Shown one piece after another: positions 1-12,277 of a stretch of DNA of 64,000 bases. Under the pieces are notes generated by a model, which saw only the letters and a list, made by a program, of their open reading frames with translations, ran no database searches and was not told the DNA's origin. Each line of letters opens with the position of its first letter. The first letter of the stretch is position 1. This DNA comes from Micromonospora sp. HM5-17 (GTDB lineage Bacteria; Actinomycetota; Actinomycetes; Mycobacteriales; Micromonosporaceae), in the NCBI RefSeq assembly GCF_003762835.1, contig NZ_RJWA01000002.1, forward strand, positions 434,001-498,000, given 5' to 3'. The translations under genes and the position numbers were made by a program.

Positions 1-636
1 GCGCATCAGCGCGTGGGCCACGGTGAGACAGACCGCCCCACCCTGGGACGGGGTCTTGGCGATCACGGCGTTGCCGGCGAGCAGCTGTACCAGCTCGGCG
101 TGGACCAGCACGCTCATCGGGTAGTTCCAGCTGGCGATGTTGCTGACCGGGCCGGGAAGCGGCTCGCGTCCGCCGGCCAGCATCCGGTCGATCTCCTCGA
201 CGTACCAGCGGACGCCGTCGAGCGCCCGGTCGACGTCGGCGCAGGCGAGCCGCCACGGCTTGCCGATCTCCCAGACCAGCAGCAGGGCGAGCAGGTCGCG
301 GTGCGGGGTCAGCGCGTCGAGCGCCGCGACCACCCGGGCCTTCCGGTCGGCGAGCGGGGTGGCCGCCCAGTCCCGGTGCTCGGCGGCCGCGAAGGCCACC
401 GCGGAGCGGGCCGACTCGGCGTCGAGCCGAGGCAGGTTGACCAGCACGGTGTTGTCCACCGGGGTCCGGACGGCGGTCGGGGCGCCGGTCGACTGCCAGG
501 CCCCCTCGATCAGGTTGCGCAGGGTGACGGCCCCGTCGGGGCGGCCCGGCTCGAGGTCGAACGCTTCGGGGGCCGTCTCCACCGCCCGGGCGAGGGTTTC
601 CTGCCAGGCGGTGCCGTCGGCAAGGCGCAGTGCCAT
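1..636 (-). CDS. Aldehyde dehydrogenase family protein (N-terminal part, runs off left edge)
   Basis: 212 codons are visible, starting at an ATG (634-636) preceded by a strong GAGGAGG ribosome site. The protein opens like an NAD(P)-dependent aldehyde dehydrogenase. A cofactor-binding N-terminal domain carries the segment SNIASWNYPM near residue 165, corresponding to the family's PWNFP motif, followed by LLAGNAVIAKTPSQ, the position of the cofactor-contacting lysine. The catalytic Cys/Glu half lies outside the window, so substrate cannot be assigned. The gene points away from the cellulase and is separated from it by about 830 bp. Family confidence is high; specific function is unknown. Confidence 0.85.
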   Translation of the reverse strand, partial: MALRLADGTAWQETLARAVETAPEAFDLEPGRPDGAVTLRNLIEGAWQSTGAPTAVRTPVDNTVLVNLPRLDAESARSAVAFAAAEHRDWAATPLADRKARVVAALDALTPHRDLLALLLVWEIGKPWRLACADVDRALDGVRWYVEEIDRMLAGGREPLPGPVSNIASWNYPMSVLVHAELVQLLAGNAVIAKTPSQGGAVCLTVAHALMR

Positions 637-1089
637 CGCTGCCTCCTCAGGTCGGTGGCCGGTCGGGCGGCCGGCGCGGTCCGGGGTGGACCCGGAGCCG
701 CCGGGATCGGACCCGGACCTCCGCCGTGGCGGTCCGGGTATGCCGGCGCGGACGCGGCCCCGGTCGGGCGGCGCGTCGAGGGGTCACCCGGGGACGGCGG
801 ACGCCGGCCCGCTCCGATGCGGCCAATGTGGTTGCGGTGGGCCTCCGGAGGGCCGTACGCGGGGCCGGTGCTCCGGGAGGGCCGTGGGTGGCGAGCGACC
901 CGGGCGGCGCGCCGCACTGGCTGGGCGGCGTCCCGGCGGGTCGCGGTGAGCTGCGCGGCGGCGACAGTGGCACCGCTGATCTGCGCGTACTGTCCCCCGG
1001 TTTGCGTGGCGCCGGCAACCGTACGCCCGTATCGCGGAACGCCGACGGTGCCCGGGTGCCGACGAGTGGACGGGATCGACGTCCAGTGA

Positions 1090-4191
<3,102 letters not shown>

Positions 4192-4213
4192 ACCGTCCCG
4201 CGCCGGTCCCACT

Positions 4214-4257
4214 CCGGGGCCGCCGGGCGGTACCAGCAGGCTGCCCGGCGGCCCCGG
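4214..4257. terminator. Bidirectional terminator hairpin between convergent GH9 and GH3
   Basis: A perfect 15-bp inverted repeat (arms 4214-4228 and 4243-4257, starting CCGGGGCCGCC) with a 14-base loop sits between the converging GH9 and GH3 stop codons. There is no T-run, as is common in actinomycetes. Confidence 0.75.
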
Positions 4258-4265
4258 TCCGTTGC

Positions 4266-6272
4266 TCAGCGGGTACGCAGGCCGTATCCGTACGGGAACA
4301 GGGGGTGGTAGTCCCGGTCGCCGACGTTGATCGGCACCTGCGCCTCGCTGCGCGGCCAGCTCATCGGGAGCCGGCCGGTGAACGGACGCCGGCCGAAGAG
4401 CACGTCCGCGACGCCGGCCCCCTCGCTGCCGGGCAGCCAGGAGGCGACCAGCGCGTCCATGATGTCGAGCTGGTCGGTCAGCACCTGCGGCCGGCCACTG
4501 ACGATGAGGACCACGCAGGTCTCGATCTCGCGGCAGACCTTGTCGATGACGGCTCGGTCACCCGGCTGGAGCGAGAGCGACTTCTCCTCGTGCTGTGGCG
4601 GGGTGCACCAGGTGCACTCCGGGCCGCCGACGTCGCCGAAGCCCTCGGCGTACGGCGTCTCGCCGACGACCACGATCCCGACGTCGGCACCGTCGGTCGG
4701 CGCGGAGGCGTCGGCGCTGTAGGTGACCCGCGCCCGGGGCGCCACCTCGCGGATGCCCTCCAGGATCGTCGTACCGGGGATGATGTCGCCGGAGGCGCCC
4801 TGCCACTGGATGGTCCAGCCGCCGGCCTGGTTGCCGATGTCGTCGGCGTTGCGGCCCGCGACGTAGAGCCTCGCGTCCCGGCGTAGCGGCAGGGCCCGGT
4901 TACGGTTCTTCAGCAGCACCTGCGACTCGGCGACGGCGCGGCGGGCCAGGGTGCGATGCTCCGGGCTGCCGACCTCGTCGATGTCGTCGGTCGAGGCGTA
5001 CGGCTTCTCGAAGAGGCCGAGCTCGAACTTCGCCCGCAGGATCCGGCGGACGGCGTCGTCGATCCGGGCCCGGCTGACCCGGCCGGCCTCCACCTCGGCG
5101 ACCAGCAGCTCGATGAACTGCGGCGCGCTGTGCGGCACCATGAACATGTCGATGCCGGCGTTGACTCCGGTTCGGACCTTGTACGGGGTCAACCCGCCGT
5201 TGGTCGGGTCCGACGGGTCGGGAATCTTGTGGATGCCCTCCCAGTCGGAGATGACGAAGCCCCGGAACCGCCGGGCGCCCTTGAGCACGTCGGTGATCAG
5301 TTCGCGGTGGGCGTGCATCTTGACCGGGTTGCCGACGCCGTCCTCGGTCCAGTCCACGCTGGAGTACGACGGCATGACGCTGCGTACGTCGTACCGCCGC
5401 ATCGCGTCCCAGTACGGCGCCAGGTTGGTCCGGGCGAAGTCGGCTCGGCTGCTGACCGTGACGCCCTGGTCGATGACGTACGTCTGGGAGTCCGGCGGCA
5501 GCGACTTGTTGGCCTCGGCGGCGGCGTGGTCGTAGACGGTGTCGCCGTCACCGGCGTAGTGCTTCACGGTGGCCAGTACCCCGGCGCTCTGCGATCCGGC
5601 GATGTAGCTGGCCATCTGGCCGACCAGCTTCGGGTCCTCGCCGAAGCTCTCGTACGTCCGGCCCCAGCGCTCGTCCCGGGCCACGCAGAGGCAGGGGGCG
5701 AAGTTCCACGGGATGCCGGTGGCGCGGACCTCCTCGGCGGTAGCCCGGCCGATCTGCCGGACCAGGTCGGGGTTCCGGGTGGCGCCGAGCCCGATGTTGT
5801 GCGGGAAGACGGTGGCGCCGTAGACGTTGGCGTGCCCGTGCACGGCGTCGACGCCGTAGATGATCGGGATGCCGAGGCGGGTGCTCATCGCCTGCCGTTG
5901 GAATCCGTTGATCATCTCGACCCAGGCTTCCGGGGTGTTCGGGGTCGGGACGGAGCCGCCGCCGGAGAGGATCGAGCCGAGGTGCCACTCGGCGATCAGG
6001 CTCGGGTTGTCGGCGACCGCGGCCCGCTCGGCCTGGGTCATCTGGCCGACCTTCTCCCGCAGGGTCATCCGACGGAGCAGGTCGTCGACCCGGCGCTCGA
6101 CGGGCAGCCAGGGGTTGCGGTACGCGGGCCGGTCGCCGTGTCGGGCGGACGGGGACCCGGGATCGCCGGTGGTGGGGGTGGCCGATGCCGCGTCCGCCGG
6201 CAGCAGGGCGGCGACCAGCAGGCCGACCACCAGGGGTGTCAGCCGGGTGCGGGATCGTTGGTGTGCACGCAC
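4266..6272 (-). CDS. Secreted GH3 exo-beta-glucosidase / glucan exohydrolase
   Basis: 668 residues from a GTG with GGAGG 6 bases upstream. A signal peptide with hydrophobic core VVGLLVAALLPADAASA covers about residues 14-31. The (beta/alpha)8 domain contains ERWGRTYESFGED and KHYAGDGDT, both typical of the exo-1,3/1,4-beta-glucanase branch of family 3. The nucleophile aspartate lies in GFVISDWEG near residue 343. The C-terminal alpha/beta sandwich runs from about residue 430 and ends YPFGYGLRTR-like (FPYGYGL). It would release glucose from cello-oligosaccharides made by the adjacent GH9 enzyme. The upstream region carries an inverted repeat and a 12-mer shared with the GH9 upstream region, suggesting common control. 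Exact linkage preference cannot be read from sequence. Confidence 0.9.
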   Translation of the reverse strand: MRAHQRSRTRLTPLVVGLLVAALLPADAASATPTTGDPGSPSARHGDRPAYRNPWLPVERRVDDLLRRMTLREKVGQMTQAERAAVADNPSLIAEWHLGSILSGGGSVPTPNTPEAWVEMINGFQRQAMSTRLGIPIIYGVDAVHGHANVYGATVFPHNIGLGATRNPDLVRQIGRATAEEVRATGIPWNFAPCLCVARDERWGRTYESFGEDPKLVGQMASYIAGSQSAGVLATVKHYAGDGDTVYDHAAAEANKSLPPDSQTYVIDQGVTVSSRADFARTNLAPYWDAMRRYDVRSVMPSYSSVDWTEDGVGNPVKMHAHRELITDVLKGARRFRGFVISDWEGIHKIPDPSDPTNGGLTPYKVRTGVNAGIDMFMVPHSAPQFIELLVAEVEAGRVSRARIDDAVRRILRAKFELGLFEKPYASTDDIDEVGSPEHRTLARRAVAESQVLLKNRNRALPLRRDARLYVAGRNADDIGNQAGGWTIQWQGASGDIIPGTTILEGIREVAPRARVTYSADASAPTDGADVGIVVVGETPYAEGFGDVGGPECTWCTPPQHEEKSLSLQPGDRAVIDKVCREIETCVVLIVSGRPQVLTDQLDIMDALVASWLPGSEGAGVADVLFGRRPFTGRLPMSWPRSEAQVPINVGDRDYHPLFPYGYGLRTR

Positions 6273-6331
6273 GGTGGCCTCCAGGATCGTTCGGGGACGC
6301 GCCGCCCTCGATCCTTCCCAGATCGATCGTG

Positions 6332-6359
6332 CGGCGTCAATATCAAACCGTAAGGTTTG
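6332..6359. promoter_or_regulatory. GH3 upstream inverted repeat CAAACC-GTAA-GGTTTG
   Basis: A perfect 6-bp inverted repeat with a 4-bp spacer (6344-6359) lies 72 bp upstream of the GH3 start. A TTGACG -35-like hexamer on the minus strand (6335-6340) is next to it, though no clear -10 follows. The half-site GGTTTG also occurs, in opposite arrangement, in the GH9 promoter repeat. Confidence 0.4.
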
Positions 6360-6381
6360 TTATCTGCGGGGGCCCACAAAC

Positions 6382-6406
6382 CCCCGGCGGCGGGTTGCCG
6401 CCGGGG
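6382..6406 (-). terminator. Hairpin downstream of GH30
   Basis: CCCCGGCGGC and GCCGCCGGGG pair over a 5-base loop, 124 bp past the GH30 stop and upstream of the GH3 promoter. Probably the GH30 transcript terminator. Confidence 0.55.
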
Positions 6407-6529
6407 CCGGGCGGGGATCCGGTGTCCGCGACCACCGGAATCTGATGGCGTCGGTGGCCCGGCCGGTCCGCGCCGGGATCTCCGCGTCACGACCGGGCTG
6501 ACCGTACGGGGTGGAGGAGGGACCAGGGA

Positions 6530-8482
6530 TCAGGCCGGAACGGTCCACTTCTGGTTGGCGGCGCCGGTGCAGGTCCAGATCTGCGTCGGGGTGCCGTTCG
6601 CCGGGTTGTGATCCAGGACGTCGAGGCACTTGTTGGCGCTGACGCTGGTCAGGTCGCGGCCGGCGGTCGCGGTCCAGCGCTGGTTGGCGGCGCCGGTGCA
6701 GGTCCAGATCTGCACCCGCGCGCCGTTGGCGGTCGAGTGGTCGCGGACGTCCAGGCACTTGCCCAGGGCCCGGACGGTGCCGTCGGCGGCGAGCGTCCAC
6801 CGCTGGGCGGCGGTGCCGTTGCACTCCCAGAGCTGCACCGGGGTACCGTCGGCCGCGTTGCCCCCCGCGACGTCGAGGCACTTGCCGGCCAGGCCGACGA
6901 TCGGGCCGGTGCGCCCGCCACCGGACTGGGTCCCGGACCAGGTGAAGGTCGCGCTGGTCCGGGCCGGCAGGGTGTACGTGAAGGACTGGCCACCCCAGAC
7001 CACCCGGATCGACTGCGCCGAGGTGCCACCGTTGTGCGCGATCAGCGCCTTCGAGCCGTCGGGGTTGCGGTACGCGACGTTGAGCACGGGGCTGGTGGCG
7101 GTCGAGTCGATTCGGTACGCCCCCGGCCTGACGAACTTGGTCAGGTGCCCGGTGGTGTAGTACTCGATGGTGTAGTCGACCTGGCCGGCCCGGGGCCCAC
7201 CCTCCTGCACCGTGATCAGACCGGTGCAGACGTCGCAGCCGCCGTTGTGCGGGCCCTGGAACTGGTTCAGCGCCAGGCTCCACTTGACCAGGCTGCTGCT
7301 CCAGTTACGGGCGTAGGTGACGATGTCCGCCATGTCCTCGTTGTGCTGGTTGGCGATCCAGTTGCCGCCCGAGTGCTCCGTGCTGAACTGCCGAACGGAC
7401 GGGTACTGGGCGCGCACCTGGCTGCCGACCGCCGGGTCGCCGAAGTAGCCGTGCCAGGCGATGCCGCCGAAGAGCGGGTCGTTCCGCAGCGCCGCGTCGG
7501 AGACGATGCCCGCGCCGATCTGGCCCCAGTCCCCGTAGTTCCAGTCGTGTACCAGCACCTTGGTGGTGATCCCGGCGGCCCGGAACGCCGGTAGCAGGTG
7601 GTTCTTGGTGAACTCCAGCAACCCGGAGGCGTTCCAGTTCATCCCCGGGTAGTTCATCGCCGTCGGGTTGTCCGCCCGGCAGCAGTTCGGCTCGTTCTGC
7701 ACCGAGACGTAGTCGATCGGGATCCCGGCCGCCTGGTACGTCTGGATGTACTTCACGAAGTACTGGGCGTACATCGGGTAGTACTCCCACTTCAGCCAGC
7801 CCATCTGGTCCATCCGGCCGTTGTCCTTCATCCAGCCGGGGGCGCTCCACGGCACGCCCTTGACCCGCAGCGCCGGGTTCAGCGACTTCGCCTGCGCGGT
7901 GAGCAGCCGGACGTTGGTGTCGTAGCCGTTGGCGTAGAAGTCGGAGAGGTCGCAGCAGGTGTCGTCGAGCGAGACGTTGCCCGGCCGGGAGAGGTCGGAG
8001 GCACCCATCGGGTTGCGGACGAAGGAGAGCCCGATGCCGTCGGTCGGGTGGAAGAGCCGGCGCATCACCTCGTCCCGGGCGGCCGCGCTGACCGCCCCGC
8101 CGCGCAGCAGGTACGCCGTGGTGTCGGTAATCGAGGCACCGCCGCCCTCGAACTGCTGGTAGCGGACGTTCTCGTCGACGTTGATGGTGTGGGTCGCGCC
8201 GGGGCTGGTGGCGGCGAAGGCGATCGGCGACTGTTGCTGGAGGCCGCGGGTGACGGTACGCCCACCGGCGTCCGAGGTGGTGGTGAGCCAGACGTTCACC
8301 TGCTCGCGGGCGGCGTGGGCCGCCGGCGTGGGGCCGGCGACGGCACCGGTGGCGGCGAGGCCGAGGACGAGCAGCCCGGCCGGCAGCACGCGTCGGAGCG
8401 ACCGGGCGGTGCGTGGCGGTGGCGTCGTGGCCGGCGCGGGCCGGGCCCGGCGGCTCGTGGCCGCCGTACCTGCTGGGTTCAT
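6530..8482 (-). CDS. Secreted GH30 glycosidase with C-terminal ricin B-type (CBM13) domain
   Basis: 650 residues. The ATG at 8482 is preferred to a start 10 codons earlier because GAGGGG lies 10-15 bases before it. A signal peptide with core VLPAGLLVLGLAATGAVA is followed by a (beta/alpha)8 domain of family 30. The acid/base glutamate is in SVQNEPN and the nucleophile in FSTEHSG, with an early QQFEGGGASITD typical of glucosylceramidase-like GH30. A beta-sandwich follows (about residues 430-500). Three ricin-type beta-trefoil repeats come last, each with a KCLDV and a final QxW-type motif (AAQRW, ANQRW, ANQKW). Subfamilies of GH30 include beta-1,6-glucanases, glucosylceramidases and xylanases; the NEP/STEHSG set fits a beta-1,6-glucanase or glucosylceramidase best. 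Substrate remains inferred. Confidence 0.88.
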   Translation of the reverse strand: MNPAGTAATSRRARPAPATTPPPRTARSLRRVLPAGLLVLGLAATGAVAGPTPAAHAAREQVNVWLTTTSDAGGRTVTRGLQQQSPIAFAATSPGATHTINVDENVRYQQFEGGGASITDTTAYLLRGGAVSAAARDEVMRRLFHPTDGIGLSFVRNPMGASDLSRPGNVSLDDTCCDLSDFYANGYDTNVRLLTAQAKSLNPALRVKGVPWSAPGWMKDNGRMDQMGWLKWEYYPMYAQYFVKYIQTYQAAGIPIDYVSVQNEPNCCRADNPTAMNYPGMNWNASGLLEFTKNHLLPAFRAAGITTKVLVHDWNYGDWGQIGAGIVSDAALRNDPLFGGIAWHGYFGDPAVGSQVRAQYPSVRQFSTEHSGGNWIANQHNEDMADIVTYARNWSSSLVKWSLALNQFQGPHNGGCDVCTGLITVQEGGPRAGQVDYTIEYYTTGHLTKFVRPGAYRIDSTATSPVLNVAYRNPDGSKALIAHNGGTSAQSIRVVWGGQSFTYTLPARTSATFTWSGTQSGGGRTGPIVGLAGKCLDVAGGNAADGTPVQLWECNGTAAQRWTLAADGTVRALGKCLDVRDHSTANGARVQIWTCTGAANQRWTATAGRDLTSVSANKCLDVLDHNPANGTPTQIWTCTGAANQKWTVPA

Positions 8483-8536
8483 GGGACGGGTTCCCCTCGT
8501 TCGCACGTCCAACGTCTACGGCCGGCCGACACTAAT

Positions 8537-8565
8537 AGATAACACTCTTAAAAAATTCGTGTCAA
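8537..8565 (-). promoter_or_regulatory. GH30 promoter
   Basis: On the minus strand TTGACA (8560-8565) is followed 17 bp later by TTATCT (8537-8542), or by TATCTA at 18 bp, in a strikingly AT-rich stretch 55-80 bp upstream of the GH30 start. Imperfect arms GACACTAAT and ATTCGTGTC bracket the core promoter and may form an operator. Confidence 0.6.
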
Positions 8566-8666
8566 TGAACCGGGTCCGGGTTCGCGGTCAGCTCACGGTC
8601 CGTGGCCTCGCCGGGGACGGACGGTTGCCACCGGAGGCCGGCCCGTGCGGCCTCGGGCCGCCCGGA

Positions 8667-8891
8667 TCATCCCCGGGTGGTGCCGTGCTCCACGCAGGTC
8701 GCCGTCCAGCCGGCCGGCAGCACCTGTACCCGCATCCGACGGCGACAGGCCGGGCAGAACCGGGGCGGCTCCAGCCGTCGGGCCGCCGCGCACTCCTCGT
8801 GACCCCCGTCGGCCAGTGCCCGCCCGCAGCGGTCACACCACGGCCCGGCCGCCGGATCGGTGCCGCCCCTGGTCGGCTCCGTCGTCTCCAC
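8667..8891 (-). CDS. bsaP: BsaP, biotin synthase auxiliary protein
   Basis: 74 residues from a GTG, 14 bp behind bioB. The protein is cysteine-rich: WCDRCG near residue 19, a further Cys at 34, FCPACRRRM near 45, and [16 protein letters not shown] at the end. This matches the actinobacterial BsaP family, which is needed for activity of the local type of biotin synthase and is thought to help with its iron-sulfur cluster. Tight linkage to bioB supports the call. It is easily missed as a small hypothetical protein. Family recognition rests on the CPxC / GW / CVEHG pattern and the bioB context. Confidence 0.85.
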   Translation of the reverse strand: METTEPTRGGTDPAAGPWCDRCGRALADGGHEECAAARRLEPPRFCPACRRRMRVQVLPAGWTATCVEHGTTRG

Positions 8892-8905
8892 CCGCGCCCC
8901 CGGTC

Positions 8906-9901
8906 TCAGATCGTGGCCGACAGGGCCTTGACCGGCATCTTCAGCTCGGCCAACAGGGCGAGATCCTCACTGGCCGGGCGGCCGAGCGTGGTGAGGTAGT
9001 TGCCGACGATCACCGCGTTGATGCCGCCGAGCAGGCCGTCCCGGGTGCCGAGGTCGCCGAGGGTGATCTCACGCCCGCCGGCGTACCGGAGGATCGTCCG
9101 CGGCATCGCCAGCCGGAAGGCGGCGATGGCCCGCAGCGCGTCGCGCGGCGCGACGGGAGACCGGTCACCCAGCGGGGTGCCCGGCCGGGGGTTGAGGAAG
9201 TTCAACGGCACCTCGTGCGGATCGAGCTCGGCGAGCTGCGCCGCGAACTCGGCGCGCTGCTCGACGGTCTCGCCGAGGCCGATGATGCCACCGCAACAGA
9301 CCTCCATGCCGGAGGCGCGGACCATCCGCAGCGTCTCCCAGCGCTCCTCCCAGGAGTGCGTGGTGACGACGTTCGGGAAGTAGGAACGGCTGGTCTCCAG
9401 GTTGTGGTTGTAGCGGTGTATCCCCAGCTCGACCAGCTCGTCCACCTGGGCCTGGGTCAGGATGCCGAGCGAGGCGGCGATATTGATCTCCACCTCGGCC
9501 CGGATCGCGGCCACACCCTCGCGCAGCTGCCGCATCAGCCGCTCGTCCGGGCCCCGGACCGCGGCGACGATGCAGAACTCGGTCGCACCGGTCTTCGCGG
9601 TCTGCTTCGCCGCCTCCACCAGGGACGGAATGTCGAGCCAGACCGAGCGGACCGGGGAGGCGAAGAGGCCCGACTGGGAGCAGAAGTGGCAGTCCTCCGG
9701 GCAGCCGCCGGTCTTCAGCGAGACGATGCCCTCGACCTCGACCTCCGGACCGCACCACCGCATCCGTACCTCGTGGGCGAGCTGCAGGGCGGCGGAGAGC
9801 CGGTCGTCCGGAAGCCGGAGCACGGCGAGCACGCCGGCCTCGTCGAGGCCGACGCCACCGTCGAGGACCTGGGTCCGTGCCTGGTCGAGGATGTCGGGCA
9901 T
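8906..9901 (-). CDS. bioB: Biotin synthase (radical SAM)
   Basis: 331 residues. The ATG at 9901 gives the usual N-terminus MPDILDQ; an open upstream extension is not plausible as protein. BioB inserts sulfur into dethiobiotin, the last step of biotin synthesis. The radical-SAM cysteines are in [13 protein letters not shown] (near residue 60), and [16 protein letters not shown] and the conserved [10 protein letters not shown] follow. It is transcribed with bsaP and divergently from bioF-bioD, so all steps from pimeloyl thioester except the BioA transamination are encoded here. No bioA is in the window. Confidence 0.95.
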   Translation of the reverse strand: MPDILDQARTQVLDGGVGLDEAGVLAVLRLPDDRLSAALQLAHEVRMRWCGPEVEVEGIVSLKTGGCPEDCHFCSQSGLFASPVRSVWLDIPSLVEAAKQTAKTGATEFCIVAAVRGPDERLMRQLREGVAAIRAEVEINIAASLGILTQAQVDELVELGIHRYNHNLETSRSYFPNVVTTHSWEERWETLRMVRASGMEVCCGGIIGLGETVEQRAEFAAQLAELDPHEVPLNFLNPRPGTPLGDRSPVAPRDALRAIAAFRLAMPRTILRYAGGREITLGDLGTRDGLLGGINAVIVGNYLTTLGRPASEDLALLAELKMPVKALSATI

Positions 9902-10161
9902 GGTCCGTACCCTACAAGGCGGACCGGCCGTCGGTGGGTGCCGACCGGCGAGCCGCGGCCCGCCCGACCAGCTCCGATCGGATCCCGTGCCCCGTCGGCC
10001 CGGCGGCCGCCCGCGGGCCGGTCCAGGTGGTATTTTCGCCGCTCGGGGCCGTCGTCCGGCCGGCGGTGGGCCGGTGCCGACGCCCCGCGGAGCCACCCGC
10101 CCGAGGGTTCCGCCGAGCGCCGCCACCCGACCCTTCGGGCGCGGACGAGTGGGGAGTGACC
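9902..10161. other. bioB/bioF divergent intergenic region
   Basis: 260 bp separates the two divergent biotin operons and must hold both promoters. I see no clear -10/-35 pair and no convincing palindrome of the BioQ or BirA type. The stretch GGTGGTATTTTCG (about 10027) is the only AT-richer part. Confidence 0.4.
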
Positions 10162-11436
10162 GTGCCAGGCTGGCTGGAGGTGCTGGAACGGAAGTCCCGG
10201 TTGCGCGCCAGGGCCGGGCTCAGCCGGCGGCTACGGCCGCGCGGTCCCGGTGAGCCGGTGGTCGATCTGGCCGGCAACGACTACCTCGGCCTCTCCCGCC
10301 ACCCGGCGGTCACGGCCGCGGCGGCCGAGGCACTGACCGGGTACGGCCTGGGTGCGACCGGCTCCCGGCTGGTCCGCGGCAGCACCGCGCCCCACCAGGC
10401 GTTGGAGGGAGCGCTCGCCGACTGGCTGGGCACGGCCGGAGCGCTCGTCTACTCCTCCGGCTATCTCGCCAACCTCGGTGCGGTACGCGCCCTGACCCGG
10501 CCCCGCACCCTGCTGGTCAGCGACGCACACAACCACGCCTCGCTGATCGACGGATGTCGACTCTCCGGTGCCGAGACCGTGGTCACGCCGCACCTCGACG
10601 TCGATGCCGTCGCCGCGGCGCTGGCCGCCGCGCCGGGCCGCCCGGCGGTGGTGGTCACCGAGTCGGTCTTCTCGGTCGATGGTGACCTGGCTCCGCTGAC
10701 CCGGCTGCACGAGGTGGCTCGTCGGCACGGGGCGCTGCTCCTGGTCGACGACGCGCACGCGCTCGGCGTCCGCGGTCCGGACGGTGCGGGCGCGGTCGCG
10801 GAGGCCGGGCTCACCGGCGAGCCGGACGTGGTGGTGACCGCCACGCTCTCCAAGGCGCTCGGTGGAGCCGGCGGCGTCGTGGCCGGTCCGGCCGAGCTGA
10901 TCCGGCACCTGATCGACACCGGACGGACGTTCATCTACGACACCGCGCTGCCACCGGCGGTGGCGGCGGGGGCGCTCGTCGCCGCCGATCTGGCCCGGGC
11001 CGGCGGCGAACTGCGGGCCGAGCTGGCCGACCGGGCCGCCGCCGCCACCCGCCGGCTCCGCGCCGCCGGCCTGGCGGTCTCGGAACCGGCCGCCGGCGTG
11101 ATCTCGGTGGCGGCACCCGGTCCCGAGGCGGCGGTGACCTGGGCGGCCGACTGCCTGGACCGCGGGGTCGCGGTGGGCTGCTTCCGGCCGCCGTCGACCC
11201 CGGACCCCCGGTCCCGGTTGCGGCTCACCGTCAACGTGGGCGTCGCCCGCGCCGACTTCGAACGGGCCCTCGACGTGATCGTCGCGTGCGCGCCGGCCGC
11301 CGGGGCCTCGCCCGCCGCGCGGTCCGGCGGGCCGCGCCCGGACGAGCGAGCCGCACCAGTGCGGTCCGGCGACGCCCCGGGCGTGGGCGGGACCGCCCGG
11401 GGCGTCTCCGCCGCCGGGGCGGGGGGCCCGTGGTGA
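10162..11436 (+). CDS. bioF: 8-amino-7-oxononanoate synthase
   Basis: 424 residues. The GTG at 10162 has GGGGAG ending 5 bases upstream; another GTG at 10156 is less well placed. BioF is a PLP enzyme that condenses pimeloyl-thioester with alanine. The protein shows [11 protein letters not shown] (near 40), the substrate-binding [13 protein letters not shown], the cofactor segment [11 protein letters not shown], and the PLP lysine in TLSKALGG. After the normal domain end there is a Pro/Gly/Ala-rich tail of about 45 residues. It overlaps the bioD start by 4 bases (GTGA), implying translational coupling. The tail is odd and probably unstructured. Confidence 0.93.
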   Translation: MPGWLEVLERKSRLRARAGLSRRLRPRGPGEPVVDLAGNDYLGLSRHPAVTAAAAEALTGYGLGATGSRLVRGSTAPHQALEGALADWLGTAGALVYSSGYLANLGAVRALTRPRTLLVSDAHNHASLIDGCRLSGAETVVTPHLDVDAVAAALAAAPGRPAVVVTESVFSVDGDLAPLTRLHEVARRHGALLLVDDAHALGVRGPDGAGAVAEAGLTGEPDVVVTATLSKALGGAGGVVAGPAELIRHLIDTGRTFIYDTALPPAVAAGALVAADLARAGGELRAELADRAAAATRRLRAAGLAVSEPAAGVISVAAPGPEAAVTWAADCLDRGVAVGCFRPPSTPDPRSRLRLTVNVGVARADFERALDVIVACAPAAGASPAARSGGPRPDERAAPVRSGDAPGVGGTARGVSAAGAGGPW

Positions 11437-12167
11437 TCGGCCCGGCGCCCTGGCGGGGGCCGGTCCTGGTCACCGGCACCGACACCGACGTGGGCAAGAC
11501 GGTGGTCACCGCGGCGATCACCGCCGCGGCCCAGGCCGCGGGGTTGCGGGTCGCCGTGCTCAAACCCGGCCAGACCGGCACCGCGACCGGTGCCCCGTCG
11601 GACATCGACGTCGTGACCCGGCTCGCCGCCCCGATGACCGCGCGGACGCTGGTGAGCTACCCAGAGCCACTGGCGCCGCTGGCCGCGGCGCGGGTGGCGA
11701 GCGCGGAGCCGCTGGAGCTCGACACCGTGGTCGACGAGGTCCGGAGCGAGGCGGAGAAGCACGACCTGGTGCTGGTCGAGGGGGCCGGCGGATTGCTGGT
11801 TCCGATGGGGCTGCGGGCCTCGGGCGAGGCCTGGACGGTCGCCGACCTGGCGGTGGCGCTCGGCGCCTCGGCCGTGGTGGTCGCCCGGGCGGGGCTGGGG
11901 ACGCTCAACCACACCGCGCTGACCCTGGAGGCGCTGGAGCGGCGGGCGGTACCGGCCGGCGTGGTCCTCGGCGCCTGGCCGGCCGAGCCGGAGCTGGTGC
12001 ACTGGGCCAACCTCACCGAGCTGGTCTCCACCATGGTCGGTGCCCTGCCGGACGGGGCCGGCAGCATGGAACCCGGCGTCTTCCGGCGCTCCGCGCCCGG
12101 CTGGCTCACCCCGGTCCTCTACGGCGTCCTCGACGACTGGCGTACCTGGGCCGACGAGATCAGCTGA
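11433..12167 (+). CDS. bioD: Dethiobiotin synthetase
   Basis: 244 residues from a GTG that overlaps the bioF stop as GTGA; a GTG one codon earlier is possible. BioD closes the ureido ring of dethiobiotin using ATP and CO2. The P-loop GTDTDVGKT lies at residues 13-21, a substrate-binding KPGQTG near 44 and VEGAGGLLVPM near 110. Length and motifs are normal for the family. It is co-transcribed with bioF and needs BioA and BioB for the complete pathway. Confidence 0.95.
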   Translation: MIGPAPWRGPVLVTGTDTDVGKTVVTAAITAAAQAAGLRVAVLKPGQTGTATGAPSDIDVVTRLAAPMTARTLVSYPEPLAPLAAARVASAEPLELDTVVDEVRSEAEKHDLVLVEGAGGLLVPMGLRASGEAWTVADLAVALGASAVVVARAGLGTLNHTALTLEALERRAVPAGVVLGAWPAEPELVHWANLTELVSTMVGALPDGAGSMEPGVFRRSAPGWLTPVLYGVLDDWRTWADEIS

Positions 12168-12265
12168 GTCCACCGGTCCGGCGGGCAGCGGCCGGCGCGG
12201 TGTCCTCGGGTGCCGGGCAACGTGGTACCTCACTTTCGTCGGTAACGCCCCCTCCGCCAGGTCGG

Positions 12266-12271
12266 TACCCT
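12266..12271 (+). promoter_or_regulatory. Leaderless-type -10 for the histidine kinase
   Basis: TACCCT is followed by 6 bases and the GTG at 12278, the spacing expected of leaderless actinobacterial genes. No Shine-Dalgarno sequence is present. Confidence 0.45.
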
Positions 12272-12277
12272 GGCCGC

